Under the pieces are notes generated by a model. That model ran no database searches. It saw only the letters and a list, made by a program, of their open reading frames with translations, and was not told the DNA's origin. This document shows, in pieces, positions 46,813-57,989 of a DNA stretch of 64,000 bases. Positions within the stretch are counted from its first letter, which is position 1. The number at the start of each line of letters is the position of its first letter. The position numbers and the translations under genes are program-made. Source of the DNA: Silene conica (Eukaryota > Streptophyta > Magnoliopsida > Caryophyllales > Caryophyllaceae); NCBI GenBank assembly GCA_029255685.2, contig CM055315.2, positions 48,031,705 through 48,095,704 of the forward strand, in the 5' to 3' direction.

Positions 46813-49800
46813 TTAACTTCCTTTGATTTTGTCTAACCAAATTTTATCAGAATTAGACATATGAGCAATTTTATGAACCAATATTCTTCTTCGAATTATA
46901 TCCTTGATTTGCTTGACTACCATTTCAGACCTTTGAAGTTGTTGATTGAGCCTTGCTTCATTTCGTTGAATCCAAATATTGTACCAACATGCCATTAAGC
47001 TAACATTAGTAACATGCTTCCTTATCCTGCCCCATCTCTTCCTGAGAATTTGTTTCTGACTGTCTACTTCTCCAATATCTGCTCCCAACCAGCTTCCTAC
47101 CATATTCAGAATCTGACGACCATACATACACTCCAGGAACAGATGTTGATGAGTTTCTGAGTGCAATCCACAGGTACAACAGATATCATCTTCACTCACA
47201 TGATACATAAACAATTTCTCTTTGAGCTTCAAAGCTTTCTGCACTATCAGCCAGGCTATAAAACAGCGCTTAGGGACAGCAAAAGGATCCCATACTGCTT
47301 TATACCAGTCTACTACTTCCTTTTTATCCCTTAACCACTCATAACAGGACTTAACTGTATACTTCCCTGTACTTAGACTCCATTCATTCTCTACAAAACC
47401 ATCTTTCACCATATCTTTGACTTGACATATCTTTCTCCAGTACCAACTAGTTTCAGGCAGTGGCTTGTAATCTCTCCAGTTCTGATTTTTCATATACACA
47501 TGTTGGATCCACTGAACCCATAACCTATCAGGCTGCTCCACAATCCACCACACCAGTTTTCCAACAAGAGCAGTATTCCAAATAATACCTTGCTTCAAAT
47601 TCAGCCCTCCTTCTTTCTTTGGGACACAAATCTTATGGCACCCAACTACTGGCACCTTACTATATTCTGAACCTCCTTCCCATAAATAATTCCTACACAC
47701 ACTCTCCACTCTTTTTATCACTGCTTTGGGCAAGATAAACATGGAGGCCCAATAGTTGTGCATTGTTGCCAGCACAGATTGAACCAATACCAGCCTCCCT
47801 GCATATGACAGATGCTTAGTACCCAGCCCATGAATTTTATCAGTCATTCTAGCAATGAGACAGTCACAGTCTTTCTTTTGTAATCTCCCTGCAGTTATAG
47901 GGACTCCCAGATATCTAAAAGGCAAGGTCCCTTCTTCAAAACCAGATACACTCAAAATTTGTTGCCTTATCTCCCTTTTAACTCCATTAAAATAACAACT
48001 AGACTTCAAAGCATTCATTTTCAAACCTGATGCCTCGGAAAAGGCTGCAAAAGATCTTAAAAGAATCATAATAGAAGAAGCTTCACCTTTACAGAAAAGC
48101 ATTAAATTATCTGCAAACATCAAATGGGTTAATTTCATAGCCTTGCACATTGGATGGTACTTGAAATCCAATCTGTCAGTTGCACATTTCAGAATTCTGC
48201 TCATATATTCCATAGCCACAGTAAAAAGCAGAGGTGACATTGGGTCTCCTTGTCTTAACCCTTTCTTTCCTTTAAAGAATCCAAAAACATCTCCATTAAG
48301 AGCAATGGAGTATGATGGGGACTGAACACACTCCATTATCAACTCCTGGAACCTCCTTGGGAATTTCAGAGCACTTAACATTTCATTCAAAAACTGCCAG
48401 CTTACTGAATCATAAGCTTTCATTAAGTCCATCTTAAACATACACCTTGGGGATACATGCTGCCTATTATATTGCCTCACCAAATCTTGGCATATTAAAA
48501 TGTTTTCTATGATACTTCTCCCCTTCACAAAACCACCTTGATTCATACTTATCAAATCAGGAAGCACCAAAGAGAGCCTATTACATATGAGCTTAGTAAT
48601 GCATTTGTATAACACATTACAACAAGCAATAGGTCGAAATTGAGTCACCTGAGTTGGCATTTGACATTTTGGTATAAGAGTAAGAATGGTGGTATTCAAT
48701 TGCTTCAGAATTTTTCCAGAAATAAAAACATCCTTCACAGCCTTACAGACTTCATCTCCAATGATACTCCATGAATCCTTAAAGAAAGCACTGGAATACC
48801 CATCAGGTCTAGGTGCTTTATGATCAGGGATGCCAAATATTGCAGCCTTAATTTCAGCATCAGTAACTGGCTTCTGCATAATCTCCTCATGTCTTGCAGT
48901 ACATACTGGTCCAGTGTTAATAATACTCACATTTACAGGTTGAGTTCTTACCTCCTCCCCTAAGAGCTTCTTATAGAAGTCCAAAAACACTCCTTGGATA
49001 GCCTCTGGATCATCCACTTCAACCCCAGCACTGTCCTTAATTGATAACACCTGATTTTTAGCATAATGTTTCTTTATAACTCCATGAAAATACTTCGAGT
49101 TACTATCCCCTTCTTTCATCCAAGTAATCTTAGCCTTCTGCTGCAAAAACAAAGTACAAGCAGATTGCTTCTCCTTATAATTGACCAGAGCCTCTTGCTC
49201 CTTCCTAATCAAAGCTTCATCCCCCAAGTTCTGAGCTATAGAAATTTGAATCTTATGCACCTCATCCAAAGCTTGAGTAGTCTGGTGTTCAATATTCTCA
49301 AAATGAGAATGATTAAACTCTTTCAGATGTCTTTTCAACATTTTCATTCTCCTAGTCAGACAGAACATTTTAGTACCCTGAACCTCCTCATTCCACCACT
49401 CTCTTAGCTTTCCTTCATACTCTTTGGACTTGCCCCACATATTGATATATTTAAAAGGCCTCTTATGATGTTTCATCTCAATTCTACTTTTTATAATGCA
49501 AGGATTGTGATCAAAATCACCTTCAGGTAAAAAGTGTGCAGACATATCACTCATACTCCTACTCCAAACTTCATTGATTAACACCCTATCCAACCTACTA
49601 TAAGTTCTTGTGCTTGGGTCTTGCTTGTTATTCCAGGTGAAAAAAGAGCCAGAAGCCAAACTATCAAACAACTCACAATAGGCTAAACAACTTTTGAAAT
49701 CATAAATTTCTGCATCAGTACAGTTTCCCCCCATCCTTTCAGAATGGTCAATAACAGTATTGAAATCCCCACACACTAGCCATGGACCATCCATACCATC

Positions 49801-50217
49801 AGATATCCTTCTTAACTGGTCCCATAAATCATATCTTTCCTCAACAGCATTAAACGCATAGACCATGGACAACCAAAACTTAGCATTTGTAGAAATTTCA
49901 GTTACCTTCATATGAATTAATTGAGCAGAGTAACTCAAAAATTCAACATGAAAAATAGTAGGATTCCAAAGAACCCAAATCCTACCTCCTTTATGCCACC
50001 GATTATTAGTTGATAAACTCCAACCATCCATTAAAATACCATTCAAACAATTTAGAGACACAGATTTTATCTTTGTCTCAAGGAGTCCAAACAAGCCTAC
50101 CCTATTCATATGCATAAACCACTTAACAAAACGTTGTTTAGGTAGCTTGTTTAACCCCCTCACATTCCAAAAACCCAGGTTATACATCCCCCACCAACTG
50201 GTGAGGAACATTACCAC
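46813..50217 (-). CDS. LINE ORF2: AP endonuclease and reverse transcriptase, 1134 aa
   Basis: This is the enzyme for target-primed reverse transcription. Residues 12-250 form an AP-endonuclease-type domain (GFWNVRGLNK, LVCGDFNTV, SRLDRVL, SDFDHNP-like GDFDHNP). The reverse transcriptase covers about 470-760: FRPIACCNVLYK, NQGGFVKGRSI, FKMDLMKAYDSV, GLRQGDPMSPLLF. Its catalytic motif reads MFADNLMLF: the second aspartate of the usual FADD box is N704 (codon complement at 48106-48108), a single-base change from GAT to AAT. The box KAPGPDG reads KAPRPDG. A zf-RVT-like zinc region lies near 970-1060 (CFIAWLIVQKAL, CCTCGLHSETHQHLFLEC). No RNase H domain follows. The frame is fully open, but catalysis is doubtful because of N704. 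Confidence 0.93.
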   Translation of the reverse strand: MVMFLTSWWGMYNLGFWNVRGLNKLPKQRFVKWFMHMNRVGLFGLLETKIKSVSLNCLNGILMDGWSLSTNNRWHKGGRIWVLWNPTIFHVEFLSYSAQLIHMKVTEISTNAKFWLSMVYAFNAVEERYDLWDQLRRISDGMDGPWLVCGDFNTVIDHSERMGGNCTDAEIYDFKSCLAYCELFDSLASGSFFTWNNKQDPSTRTYSRLDRVLINEVWSRSMSDMSAHFLPEGDFDHNPCIIKSRIEMKHHKRPFKYINMWGKSKEYEGKLREWWNEEVQGTKMFCLTRRMKMLKRHLKEFNHSHFENIEHQTTQALDEVHKIQISIAQNLGDEALIRKEQEALVNYKEKQSACTLFLQQKAKITWMKEGDSNSKYFHGVIKKHYAKNQVLSIKDSAGVEVDDPEAIQGVFLDFYKKLLGEEVRTQPVNVSIINTGPVCTARHEEIMQKPVTDAEIKAAIFGIPDHKAPRPDGYSSAFFKDSWSIIGDEVCKAVKDVFISGKILKQLNTTILTLIPKCQMPTQVTQFRPIACCNVLYKCITKLICNRLSLVLPDLISMNQGGFVKGRSIIENILICQDLVRQYNRQHVSPRCMFKMDLMKAYDSVSWQFLNEMLSALKFPRRFQELIMECVQSPSYSIALNGDVFGFFKGKKGLRQGDPMSPLLFTVAMEYMSRILKCATDRLDFKYHPMCKAMKLTHLMFADNLMLFCKGEASSIMILLRSFAAFSEASGLKMNALKSSCYFNGVKREIRQQILSVSGFEEGTLPFRYLGVPITAGRLQKKDCDCLIARMTDKIHGLGTKHLSYAGRLVLVQSVLATMHNYWASMFILPKAVIKRVESVCRNYLWEGGSEYSKVPVVGCHKICVPKKEGGLNLKQGIIWNTALVGKLVWWIVEQPDRLWVQWIQHVYMKNQNWRDYKPLPETSWYWRKICQVKDMVKDGFVENEWSLSTGKYTVKSCYEWLRDKKEVVDWYKAVWDPFAVPKRCFIAWLIVQKALKLKEKLFMYHVSEDDICCTCGLHSETHQHLFLECMYGRQILNMVGSWLGADIGEVDSQKQILRKRWGRIRKHVTNVSLMACWYNIWIQRNEARLNQQLQRSEMVVKQIKDIIRRRILVHKIAHMSNSDKIWLDKIKGS

Positions 50218-50380
50218 TTATCCCAAATCCTTCCTTGGGTGTATTGGATCTATTTAGCACTTCAAGAAAAGTTTGCTGACCAAAAATTTGAGAACTACAT
50301 GCCCCTGCAGTCTCATTTCTACTCATTCGAATATTTGGTCTCAGAGGTGTATTTCCCATAGAGTAGCTGCCATTCTTATG

Positions 50381-51445
50381 TCACACTACAGGAGTTTTGA
50401 GAGGTATTTCTACTGCTGGAACTTCCATGTGCACTCCAGAGGGAATTTCCTGTGGAGGCTTCTCTACTTGTGGCTCAACCTGTCTGGGTTTCCAGACTTG
50501 CTTTGGCTTGTTCTTCCCACCAGTAGCCCCTTTCTTCTTCCTCCTACAATCTTTTGTATCATGCCCCAATCCATGACATTCTTCACAAACGACAGGTTTC
50601 CACTCATACTCAAGTTTTAGGTTCACCACACTACCAAGTTCATCCAGAAACTTAACTGAATCAGGTAATTCCTTTCCAAATTCAATTTCTATCATGACTC
50701 TAGCGTAGCCTAACCGTGTTTTCTCCTCAGTAGCCTGATCACACTTAATGTATTCCCCTATTAACCCAGAAATCCTACTCAACCCTTTTCCCCAAAATTT
50801 TAGAGGTAATTGGTGCATTCGAACCCAGACTGGTACCGATTGTACATTATGTTTAATTAAATCTGACTCCGCAGACCATTGTTTAACAATCAAAGGTTTA
50901 TTGTCAAACAAAAAATGGCCCTGTTTCAACACTGCATCTAGAGCTTCTTGGGTCTTAAAACGAACTAAAAACACACCATTAGGTAAAAAAGAGACAGATA
51001 AAACCTGATGATGACCCCATAACCTTCTTATGAAACCATCCACCACCTCCCATGGTGGATTAGCTCCCAGAATAAAGCAGACTACAGAAAAATTCCAGAA
51101 CTCAAGCTCAGACTGAACTTCCTCTGCAGTAAACTTCAGCATCTCCTTCTCTTCTTCAATAGTCTCCAAAGCTTGAGGAATACCCAGATCTTCAACTTCA
51201 ATTGCATCCTCAACTAATGACTCCAAAGGAAGAGGTTGAATACCTACAATACTTCCCATTGTTCTTTCTCTTCTAGCATCAACACTCGAAGGACCCTCAT
51301 AACTTGTTAGTGCTGGAAATTCATCCTGGGTAGTAGACGATAGTAAATCAAATTTGTTATTATTATTTTTCTGTTTTTGTTTGTGAGAATTACTTGATTT
51401 CGATGAAGAATTCCGTGCAACAGTCATCTTTTTCCTGCAAAACAC
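50381..51445 (-). CDS. LINE ORF1: DUF4283 and zinc-knuckle RNA-binding protein, 354 aa
   Basis: ORF1 of plant L1 elements coats the LINE RNA. Residues 1-75 are basic and Asn/Lys-rich. A DUF4283-like RNA-binding region spans about 105-230 (FVVCFILGANPPWEVV-like text, GHHQVLSVSFLPNGVFLVRF, PLIVKQW, VPVWVRMHQLPLKFW). A CX2CX4HX4C zinc knuckle, CEECHGLGHDTKDC, lies near residues 285-300, followed by a basic KKKGATGGKNKPKQ tail. The stop is 163 bp before the ORF2 start, the typical order for the family. The frame is uninterrupted; the second methionine (MTVARN) could equally be the start. Confidence 0.9.
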   Translation of the reverse strand: MFCRKKMTVARNSSSKSSNSHKQKQKNNNNKFDLLSSTTQDEFPALTSYEGPSSVDARRERTMGSIVGIQPLPLESLVEDAIEVEDLGIPQALETIEEEKEMLKFTAEEVQSELEFWNFSVVCFILGANPPWEVVDGFIRRLWGHHQVLSVSFLPNGVFLVRFKTQEALDAVLKQGHFLFDNKPLIVKQWSAESDLIKHNVQSVPVWVRMHQLPLKFWGKGLSRISGLIGEYIKCDQATEEKTRLGYARVMIEIEFGKELPDSVKFLDELGSVVNLKLEYEWKPVVCEECHGLGHDTKDCRRKKKGATGGKNKPKQVWKPRQVEPQVEKPPQEIPSGVHMEVPAVEIPLKTPVV

Positions 51446-52751
51446 CTTGATTTCAGAGAATATTCCTTTCTCTCTCTATCTCTTAAACTTTGTGTTTTTA
51501 AACTCCAATACGTTATTCTCATACATTATTATTATTATTATTATTATTATTGTAAGGTTGTTATTATATGGTTAGTACATGTATGGTTAATATTAGTAAA
51601 TGTTACTCCTACTTTAATTATTATTAAGTTGTTAAGTAAGTATATTATGCAAGAATGTGACGGCTATCAATAGTTCGGGTATATTTTCTATAGTCATTTA
51701 TTCAAATGGAATTGGTTATAAAAGTAATAAGAACGAGTTGTTTAAGTTAATTGAAATAGTAATGTTTAATACGGTCTCGTTATGCGTAATATATTATTTG
51801 GATAATTAATTGGAATGATTGATATATTGTGTTGGTTGCGTAATTGTATTAGTTAGTAATTAAGTATATTATTGTATTAGGTGTTGAGTATGTGATGGAG
51901 TGATGCTACTGATTGGATGTTAGGTGCATGATTGGATTATATTGCTATCCAGGTAGGATACACTGACCCTACACTCCATGATGTGTTATGAATGAATGTT
52001 GGATTGTGTGTTATGGTTACTGAGCATGATTTATATGAGAATGGTATTGATTGGATTGAGTGTTGTTTATTATTATTGGTACGCGCATTGCATTATTTAA
52101 TAACATGATGAATTAAGAGTATTGTTGCATTCATGAGCATGGCATGTGCATTGGTTACGGATACGAGATGATGATGATATTATTGGGCCCAGGCTAGTTC
52201 TGCAGGACTAGACCTGGTGACCTCAGTTGTTATGCTGGTGTTCAGCGACGGCCGATTATAGTCTGCCGGGAGGTTCGGTATGGCTGGGTGTTACGGGTTT
52301 GAGATTGAGATTTGTGATTGAGAATGAGATTGAGATTGAGCTCGAGCATATCATTGCATTTGCATATCATAATTGTGGCATTATAATTATTGTGTTACCC
52401 TACTCAACCGCGAGGTTGACAGTGTATTCGTGTACACCTACGATGATCCGGAATGGGGAGTAGATTCTACAGGTCAGAGACAGATGAGCTAGGAGCTGGG
52501 GCAGGAATGTGAGAATGCATACTTTGGATTGACTTAGAATTATGTCACATCTAGAGAGTCATCAGTTGTATTTTGTTTCCGTTATGTAACAACTGTAATA
52601 ACCAAGTTTTAAATTTTATCAGTTTTGTATAAAATACTTTGGCTTGTTTTACTTTGTTATTCACTACCTCGGACATTCCGAGATGGTAACAGCTCTATTT
52701 ATTTGAGAATGTCTGGCAAAAGGCTCTTAAATAAATGGGGGTGTTACAAAG

Positions 52752-52763
52752 TGGTATCAGAGC
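52752..52763 (+). other. Primer-binding site of the 18.7-kb element
   Basis: TGGTATCAGAGC, 3 nt inside the 5' LTR, matches plant initiator methionine tRNA. The same spacing and following bases (AACGATCCTCAGGCC) are seen in the chromovirus at 24135. Confidence 0.93.
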
Positions 52764-53811
52764 AAACGATCCTCAGGCCTAAACCAAAAGAATAATAATG
52801 AACGTAAGAAGAGTCTAATAAAATGAACCCCAGGTTAGTAACTGTTAGGAGCCCCAGGATTGGGATGAGTTAGGGGCCCCCTCAAACCAAACCACTGGCC
52901 CTTTCAGTCTAGCCTGGTTACCCTTGAGAGATGTAGAGCGTGGGTAGTATAGAATAAAGGAAAGACCCAATATATATATATATATTGTACTAACATTCCC
53001 GGAGGAAAGGAGTGAGGTAAGGTATGATGTGAAATATGGATGGTAATCTATATTGTGAATCATGAGATTGATATTGACTGTGATTGAGATAATATATTAT
53101 TTCAAGTATGAGGACATGAGTTTTTGAATATGAGTTGAAATATGAGTTTGACTTGTATGGTGATATGCATGCGGCTAAATGACCCCTGAACCCTTAGGTA
53201 GAGGTATAATATAATGATACGTGTAATGAGTTGATGATAGAAGTACCATAAGCTATAGCTACCTAAGAGGTTAGAGGTGGGAGAGATATGACCATGATTG
53301 ACTGGAATGGTTAGTAGAGCCAACCAGGCTATGTTGTTACGAGATGTGGAGTCAAGTTAAGTCTTATGTGTAAAGCTAGTAGACCGAAATGGGTGTCGTG
53401 TCCGTTGATAATTGTTTTGTTACTATTCTAAGTGTGTATATACTCCTTGTTTGAATGCCTTATTCTTTGCAAGAGTTTAATTTACTGTTTGGCTTATTAG
53501 GCAAAAGTGATCGAACTTTGAGATTTATGATTGTTATTATTTTACTAGTTGCTTTAGCAATCCATGTCTAGTGATATGCGGAATATGTTGCCCAAGCCAT
53601 GAATGTTATATAGTTATGTGTTGAAAATTACGTACATGCCAATTTGTTTTACGTCTAATTATATACACTTAATTCAGTTATAAGGATGGTAATCAACAAG
53701 GGACACCTTGGTGATTCTTAGTTTATATTTATGTAGTTTAATAATAAGTTGTGGCCGTTAGGATGGTAGAAACTGCTTAGTATATTTCTACATATATAAC
53801 TACTTAACTAT
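52764..53811 (+). mobile_element. Interior of the 18.7-kb element, left part
   Basis: This untranslated leader-like sequence is related to 24147-24670 of the chromovirus (shared AGGGGCCCCCTCA- and GGCCCT-TCAGTCT-type words). There is a short (TA)n run at 52970-52985. No gag start or domain is recognised. Confidence 0.7.
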
Positions 53812-53849
53812 CACTAGTAGAAAACACCCCTACAATGGCAGTCATAAAT

Positions 53850-54330
53850 GACCTTTTGTGGCGGTTTTGAGAGGTTTAGGGTGCGTCGTATATCGCGGCG
53901 TCGTATAAAGTTTACAACCGTCGTATGAAATTTCTACAACCGTCGCTATAGCTCTCTTATTGTGGTGGTTGTTATATAAAACCGTCGCTATAGACTTATA
54001 TAACACGACGTTTGTTTGTGTTACAAACGCCGTTAAATGTTCTAAAAACCGCCACTATAACAACAGAACCGTCGGGAAAGGTATTTATCATGTCAGTTTC
54101 CTATCCAAAAACCGCCACTAAAGATAGTTAAAACGTCGATTCTTTGCTGTTAAACCGTCATTAAAAGTTCTAAGAACCGTCGTAGTTATAATGTGGTTTC
54201 CTTCCAAAAACCGCCATAAAAGATAATTACAACGTCGGTTGTTTTGTGAAAAACCGTCATAAAAAGAGAATTTATTTAACCTTATTACGTCGGTTTTAAA
54301 GAAAACGTCGTAACAATTGTATATATATTT
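53850..54330. repeat. Subterminal repeats of the 5.7-kb CACTA element, left end
   Basis: A dozen or so copies of AACCGTCG, AAACCGCCA and ACGTCGGTT variants, often in inverted pairs, fill the first 500 bp. Confidence 0.8.
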
Positions 54331-54899
54331 CTTAAAAAAAATTGAATATTTCTACTGAAATTTCAGCTGCACTTCCCCATAAATTTGATAATTTCAAATG
54401 CTATATGAACAGAATTATATCTGTAAATAGAAATGTAACCACATAAAAATATTCCAAACAATACAAGTCCAACAAACGTACATCAATCTTGCGTCACATC
54501 CAACGTAAAATACATCCTAAGTGTATGAATAACATACACGCTCTAGTTGATAAACTAATCTACAAGTTCGCTAAACATTTGGTCGCCCACTCTTCTTTGA
54601 TCTCATAGATATCGGCCGTTGACATGGTTGATTCCTCCATAAGCTATAATTAACAAATTGGTCAATTAGTAAGAATATAAATCTAGAACTAGATAAATAA
54701 AACATACCAAGAACGGAAAGAAGATAATGCAAGAATATAAAAGGTAGACACTTATTTTGCGCTCAATATCTTAAGTAAGCAATGCTATAAACCAAAAAGC
54801 AAATTCGAGAATCGGATAATGATAGTTCTACAAATATTCAGATGCTGACCAAAAGAAATCATTCCAAGTAGAGAATCAAACTGACATACAAGAGATCAA

Positions 54900-55320
54900 G
54901 TAAAAAATTCTTGGCTATTTCATATCAAAGTGCTAAATTGCAACATACACGAGGTCATTTACTTGCCTTGTGTGAGTACCTAGAACTGCACCGAAACTGT
55001 CTCCTTCAAGATCGGATGAGAGGGGAGGGTCCTGCAGGTGCGGGCAAATATAATAAACCACCAGTATGTCTTTGAAATATTTGATAGACCATATGTTAGC
55101 CACCATTATGTCTTTGAAATTTATAATAGACAAATATAATAAACCACCAATATAATAAACCTTCTCGGTTACCTTATTTTGCTCCACCTCCACTTTCGCC
55201 TCAATCACACTCTCCAATTCAACCTCTTTACTATCTCCATTCACATGAACATACTCAAACGGTTTATGATCATAGCGCTCTTCCTCACCGCAAATAACGT
55301 TGTTGACTAGCAAACTTACT
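54900..55320 (-). other. Possible captured coding fragment, unrecognised
   Basis: A minus-strand open frame at 54933-55313 contains ICGEEERYDHKPFEYVHV, EVEQNKVTEKVY and DPPLSSDLEGDSFGAVLG. These read like ordinary protein sequence, and an acceptor-like TGCAG precedes the last part, so more host exons may be present. I cannot name a family. Confidence 0.3.
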
Positions 55321-55879
55321 TAAACCTGAGGTCTTACTGAGCTTCTTCTCTATCTGCCACAAATCTCCTATCTATATCCTTCCCTTAGTTTACAATCCAC
55401 TATATTTTTAAAGAAGAAAGCATCCACAACTACTATATCAATACATTTTTTTACAATTACTGTATATACTATAGCCTTTACTTGACCTCCTACTTAGTCA
55501 GTCGAACTAAGCCGACCAAGGGATAAGTTAAGATATTGCTAGAAAAGAATCTCTGCAACAACTTTGTGAAAGAAATATAACGTCAAGACAGGATGTTTAT
55601 GTACTTGTGATAATGAAGTCAGTGAGATTCATGGCAATAAAATCAGGTGTGTAAACTGACAGGAAAAATGGTACTTTTCGAACTTTTTCCAATATACATC
55701 AGAGTTTGGGTACTTCGTCTTCTCGAGTGCATGAGCAATAATACACGGTATAGTTCACCAAATAAGTCCCATAAAATAAAAATATTTTCAGACTGTAGTA
55801 ACCGAGAAGACCTGACTCAACTATCCAACGCGAGTCTAACCAGAATATGATGCATGTGTCCGATCTAAACATAATGTAC

Positions 55880-57989
55880 CTGTGTGCGAAGATCACCAGT
55901 AGGAATTTGATTTCGATCTGCTATAACCTTGCTAACAAAGTGGATTAAGAATGATGACTGAGAATGGTTAATTTTCCAACACCCGTTCTACCAACGATTC
56001 CAACCTAATAAACAGCCAAAGCGTAAATGTTACGAATTAGATACAACAAAAACAAAAACCATGTTTGAATAATTAGTTCAGGACATCAGAGTCCAGACGC
56101 AGAGCATAAAGAGAAGCCTAAAGATAAGCTTACCTTTGTTCCTCTTGCAATAATAAAAGTCACATCACGTAATGTAGGAGGAAGAGTAGGCAAATATCCG
56201 AGGACAATATTGTGAAACTCAATTTGTCCTTAAACAGGCCAACTTTCAGAATTGGCCAACGATCCACAATTTTCTTCCTGAGGAATGTCCATATACTTCC
56301 AAACAAAAAAATACAAACATAAATTACAGATGTAAAGAGAAGATAAAACTGTGCATATAACGATAGAGTTATAGAAGTTTAGACCAAGATTAGGCTACGA
56401 TGGCAATTTTGAGATCAAATCGCAAAATCAAATTTTAGTACTATGCTTCCAACTATTTTTTGATGAAACCTTACCCAACTCTTTCAATGGAAACCATTTC
56501 CTTCTCTGTTTCGGTGGAGCAGCATAAGATAGTGCCAAGCCAACCTGCCTTGAACGATTTATCTACGAAGCAAAACAAAATCACGCGACAATGGCCAAGC
56601 CGTGCCTAGGCAACGATTAGGCAGCAGCTAGGCCTTGGCTAGGCAGCAGCCCAGCAGCAGCCAACAACCGCGTAGCAGCAGCCCAACAGCAGCGTAGTAG
56701 CGTAGCAGCGCGGGCAGAAGCAGCATTCAAGCAGTACAGTAGTAGCAATAACAGAACAGTGCGGCAGCAACAATAACGCATAAAACCGTATAATGGGCAG
56801 CAGCGGAATAACATCATTCAAGTGCATAATCAGCGAGAAACAGAGGCAGAATTCACCGTAAATCAAGCACAGAAACTAGCAGTGTTCATTAGCGATAAAC
56901 AATCATATTAGCGGTAAACAAAATGTAGCAGAACCGTAGTGGTAATGCAGCACGGTAGTAGAAATATACAGACAACAGCGTGTAACAATAACAATAACAG
57001 TGAACACAATATAGCCTATGGCAGCAATGGACAACGACAATAGCAACCAAGAAACAATAGAGGCAGCAGCAAACGCAACATTAATAAGTAGCAGGACCAC
57101 ATCAAAATAATGCAACAATAGCAACCACGCATCACCGTACAACAGTGGCAGCAACAGTGCAGCACAACAGTAGTAGTGAGGATAGAATGCACAACAATAG
57201 CAATAAGACACAGCAGCATTCAGGCCAGCATTGAAGCAGCAACCGTGTAGTGATGAACAACAATAAAAACCACAACAGTAGCGATGCATAGCAACAACAA
57301 CAACAATAGTGAATAGTAGTACGTGATAGTAGGCAGCAATAGTATTATGTAGCAGCAGCAGGCCATCACAACAATAACATAAAACAACAACAATATAAGC
57401 TACAATGAACACCCAAACTAGCTATTATTTCAGTATATGAGGTTTTCTAAAACATCGCTACATGACTGGTAAATGATCTGAAGATGAAGTCCTGCAAACA
57501 CAGTTTTATAGTTTAATTGACGGTATAAAGTTTTGCATTTTTGTTTGATACTATAATTATAATAGCATAGACAAGGATTGAAATCTTAAATAATGTTTAA
57601 TATAGAGATAACTTCACAGAATTGTGGATGTTACATAAGATACTCAAGTACATTTGGTGTGTCAAATTGAACGGGAAGTGAAGGTGATTAGTTCATTTGC
57701 AACAAAGTAAAGCATGTTAAATTAATTTAAGTAGATTACAACTGGGAGATGGAAGGGAATTAACAAGTAGCCAAGTATGTCTCACTTATCATGCATTAAA
57801 TTAAGTTTCAGCACTAGTGAATTGTACCCTATTTAAACACATGCCTCATTCAACTTTGAAGTCATTAGTGACAAAACCTCCAATTTAAATGCCCTTATGG
57901 TAAATGCTCTATCGAGTGTCTCTGTGAATGATGCATATATAGGGGAACGAGAAACACTGTCAAGCCTCCGTAATTCACGTGACGTTGAC
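55880..57989 (-). pseudogene. Captured fragments of an ABCC (MRP-type) ABC transporter gene
   Basis: Three exon-like pieces lie in gene order on the minus strand. 57989-57878 encodes STSRELRRLDSVSRSPIYAS, then FTETLDRAFTIRAFKLE, the conserved end of the second ABCC membrane domain. 56295-56134 encodes YMDIPQEE, then after an in-frame stop GQIEFHNIVLGYLPTLPPTL and RDVTFIIARGTK, the start of the second nucleotide-binding domain. 56004-55880 encodes VGIVGRTGVGKLTIL, the Walker A motif with L in place of the usual serine, then a stop and degraded text. All have GT-AG-like borders. The exon between the first two in the family is absent, so capture was partial or eroded. An ABCC13-like origin is my guess; the ABCC subfamily is firm. 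Confidence 0.82.
56600..57410. repeat. GCA/ACA-rich low-complexity tract
   Basis: GCAGCA, AACAACA and AGTAGTA words dominate about 800 bp between captured ABCC exons. The minus-strand open frames here are Cys/Leu/Val-rich by-products. A compositionally similar stretch lies at 9410-10070 in the large intron of the other CACTA element. Confidence 0.7.

Larger units (their letters stand above)
46716..51524 (-). mobile_element. L1-like LINE, full length or nearly so
   Basis: It lies on the minus strand: a T-rich run at 46716-46742 on the + strand is the poly-A tail, followed upstream by a short 3' UTR, ORF2, ORF1 and a short 5' UTR ending near 51524. Both sides are (ATT)n microsatellite belonging to the host LTR, so the exact target duplication is ambiguous by a few repeat units. 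The uninterrupted copy of the host LTR at 60887-63756 has the same (ATT)n at this place without the LINE. Both reading frames are open, so the insertion is likely recent. Confidence 0.92.
45079..52748 (+). repeat. 5' LTR of the 18.7-kb element, split by a LINE
   Basis: It starts TGTAACATTTCGCG and ends GGGGGTGTTACA. At 45203, 124 bp in, a second LTR-like start TGTAATACCCCG follows a polypurine-like AAGGAGGGAAGAC. A G/T-rich block lies at 45980-46480. The LINE occupies 46716-51524 within an (ATT)n run. Confidence 0.9.

Noticed and set aside
56617-57412. Cys/Leu/Val-rich minus-strand frames that could be membrane proteins
   Set aside because: They are translations of a GCA/ACA-rich low-complexity tract, overlap in several frames and lack a credible start or domain.
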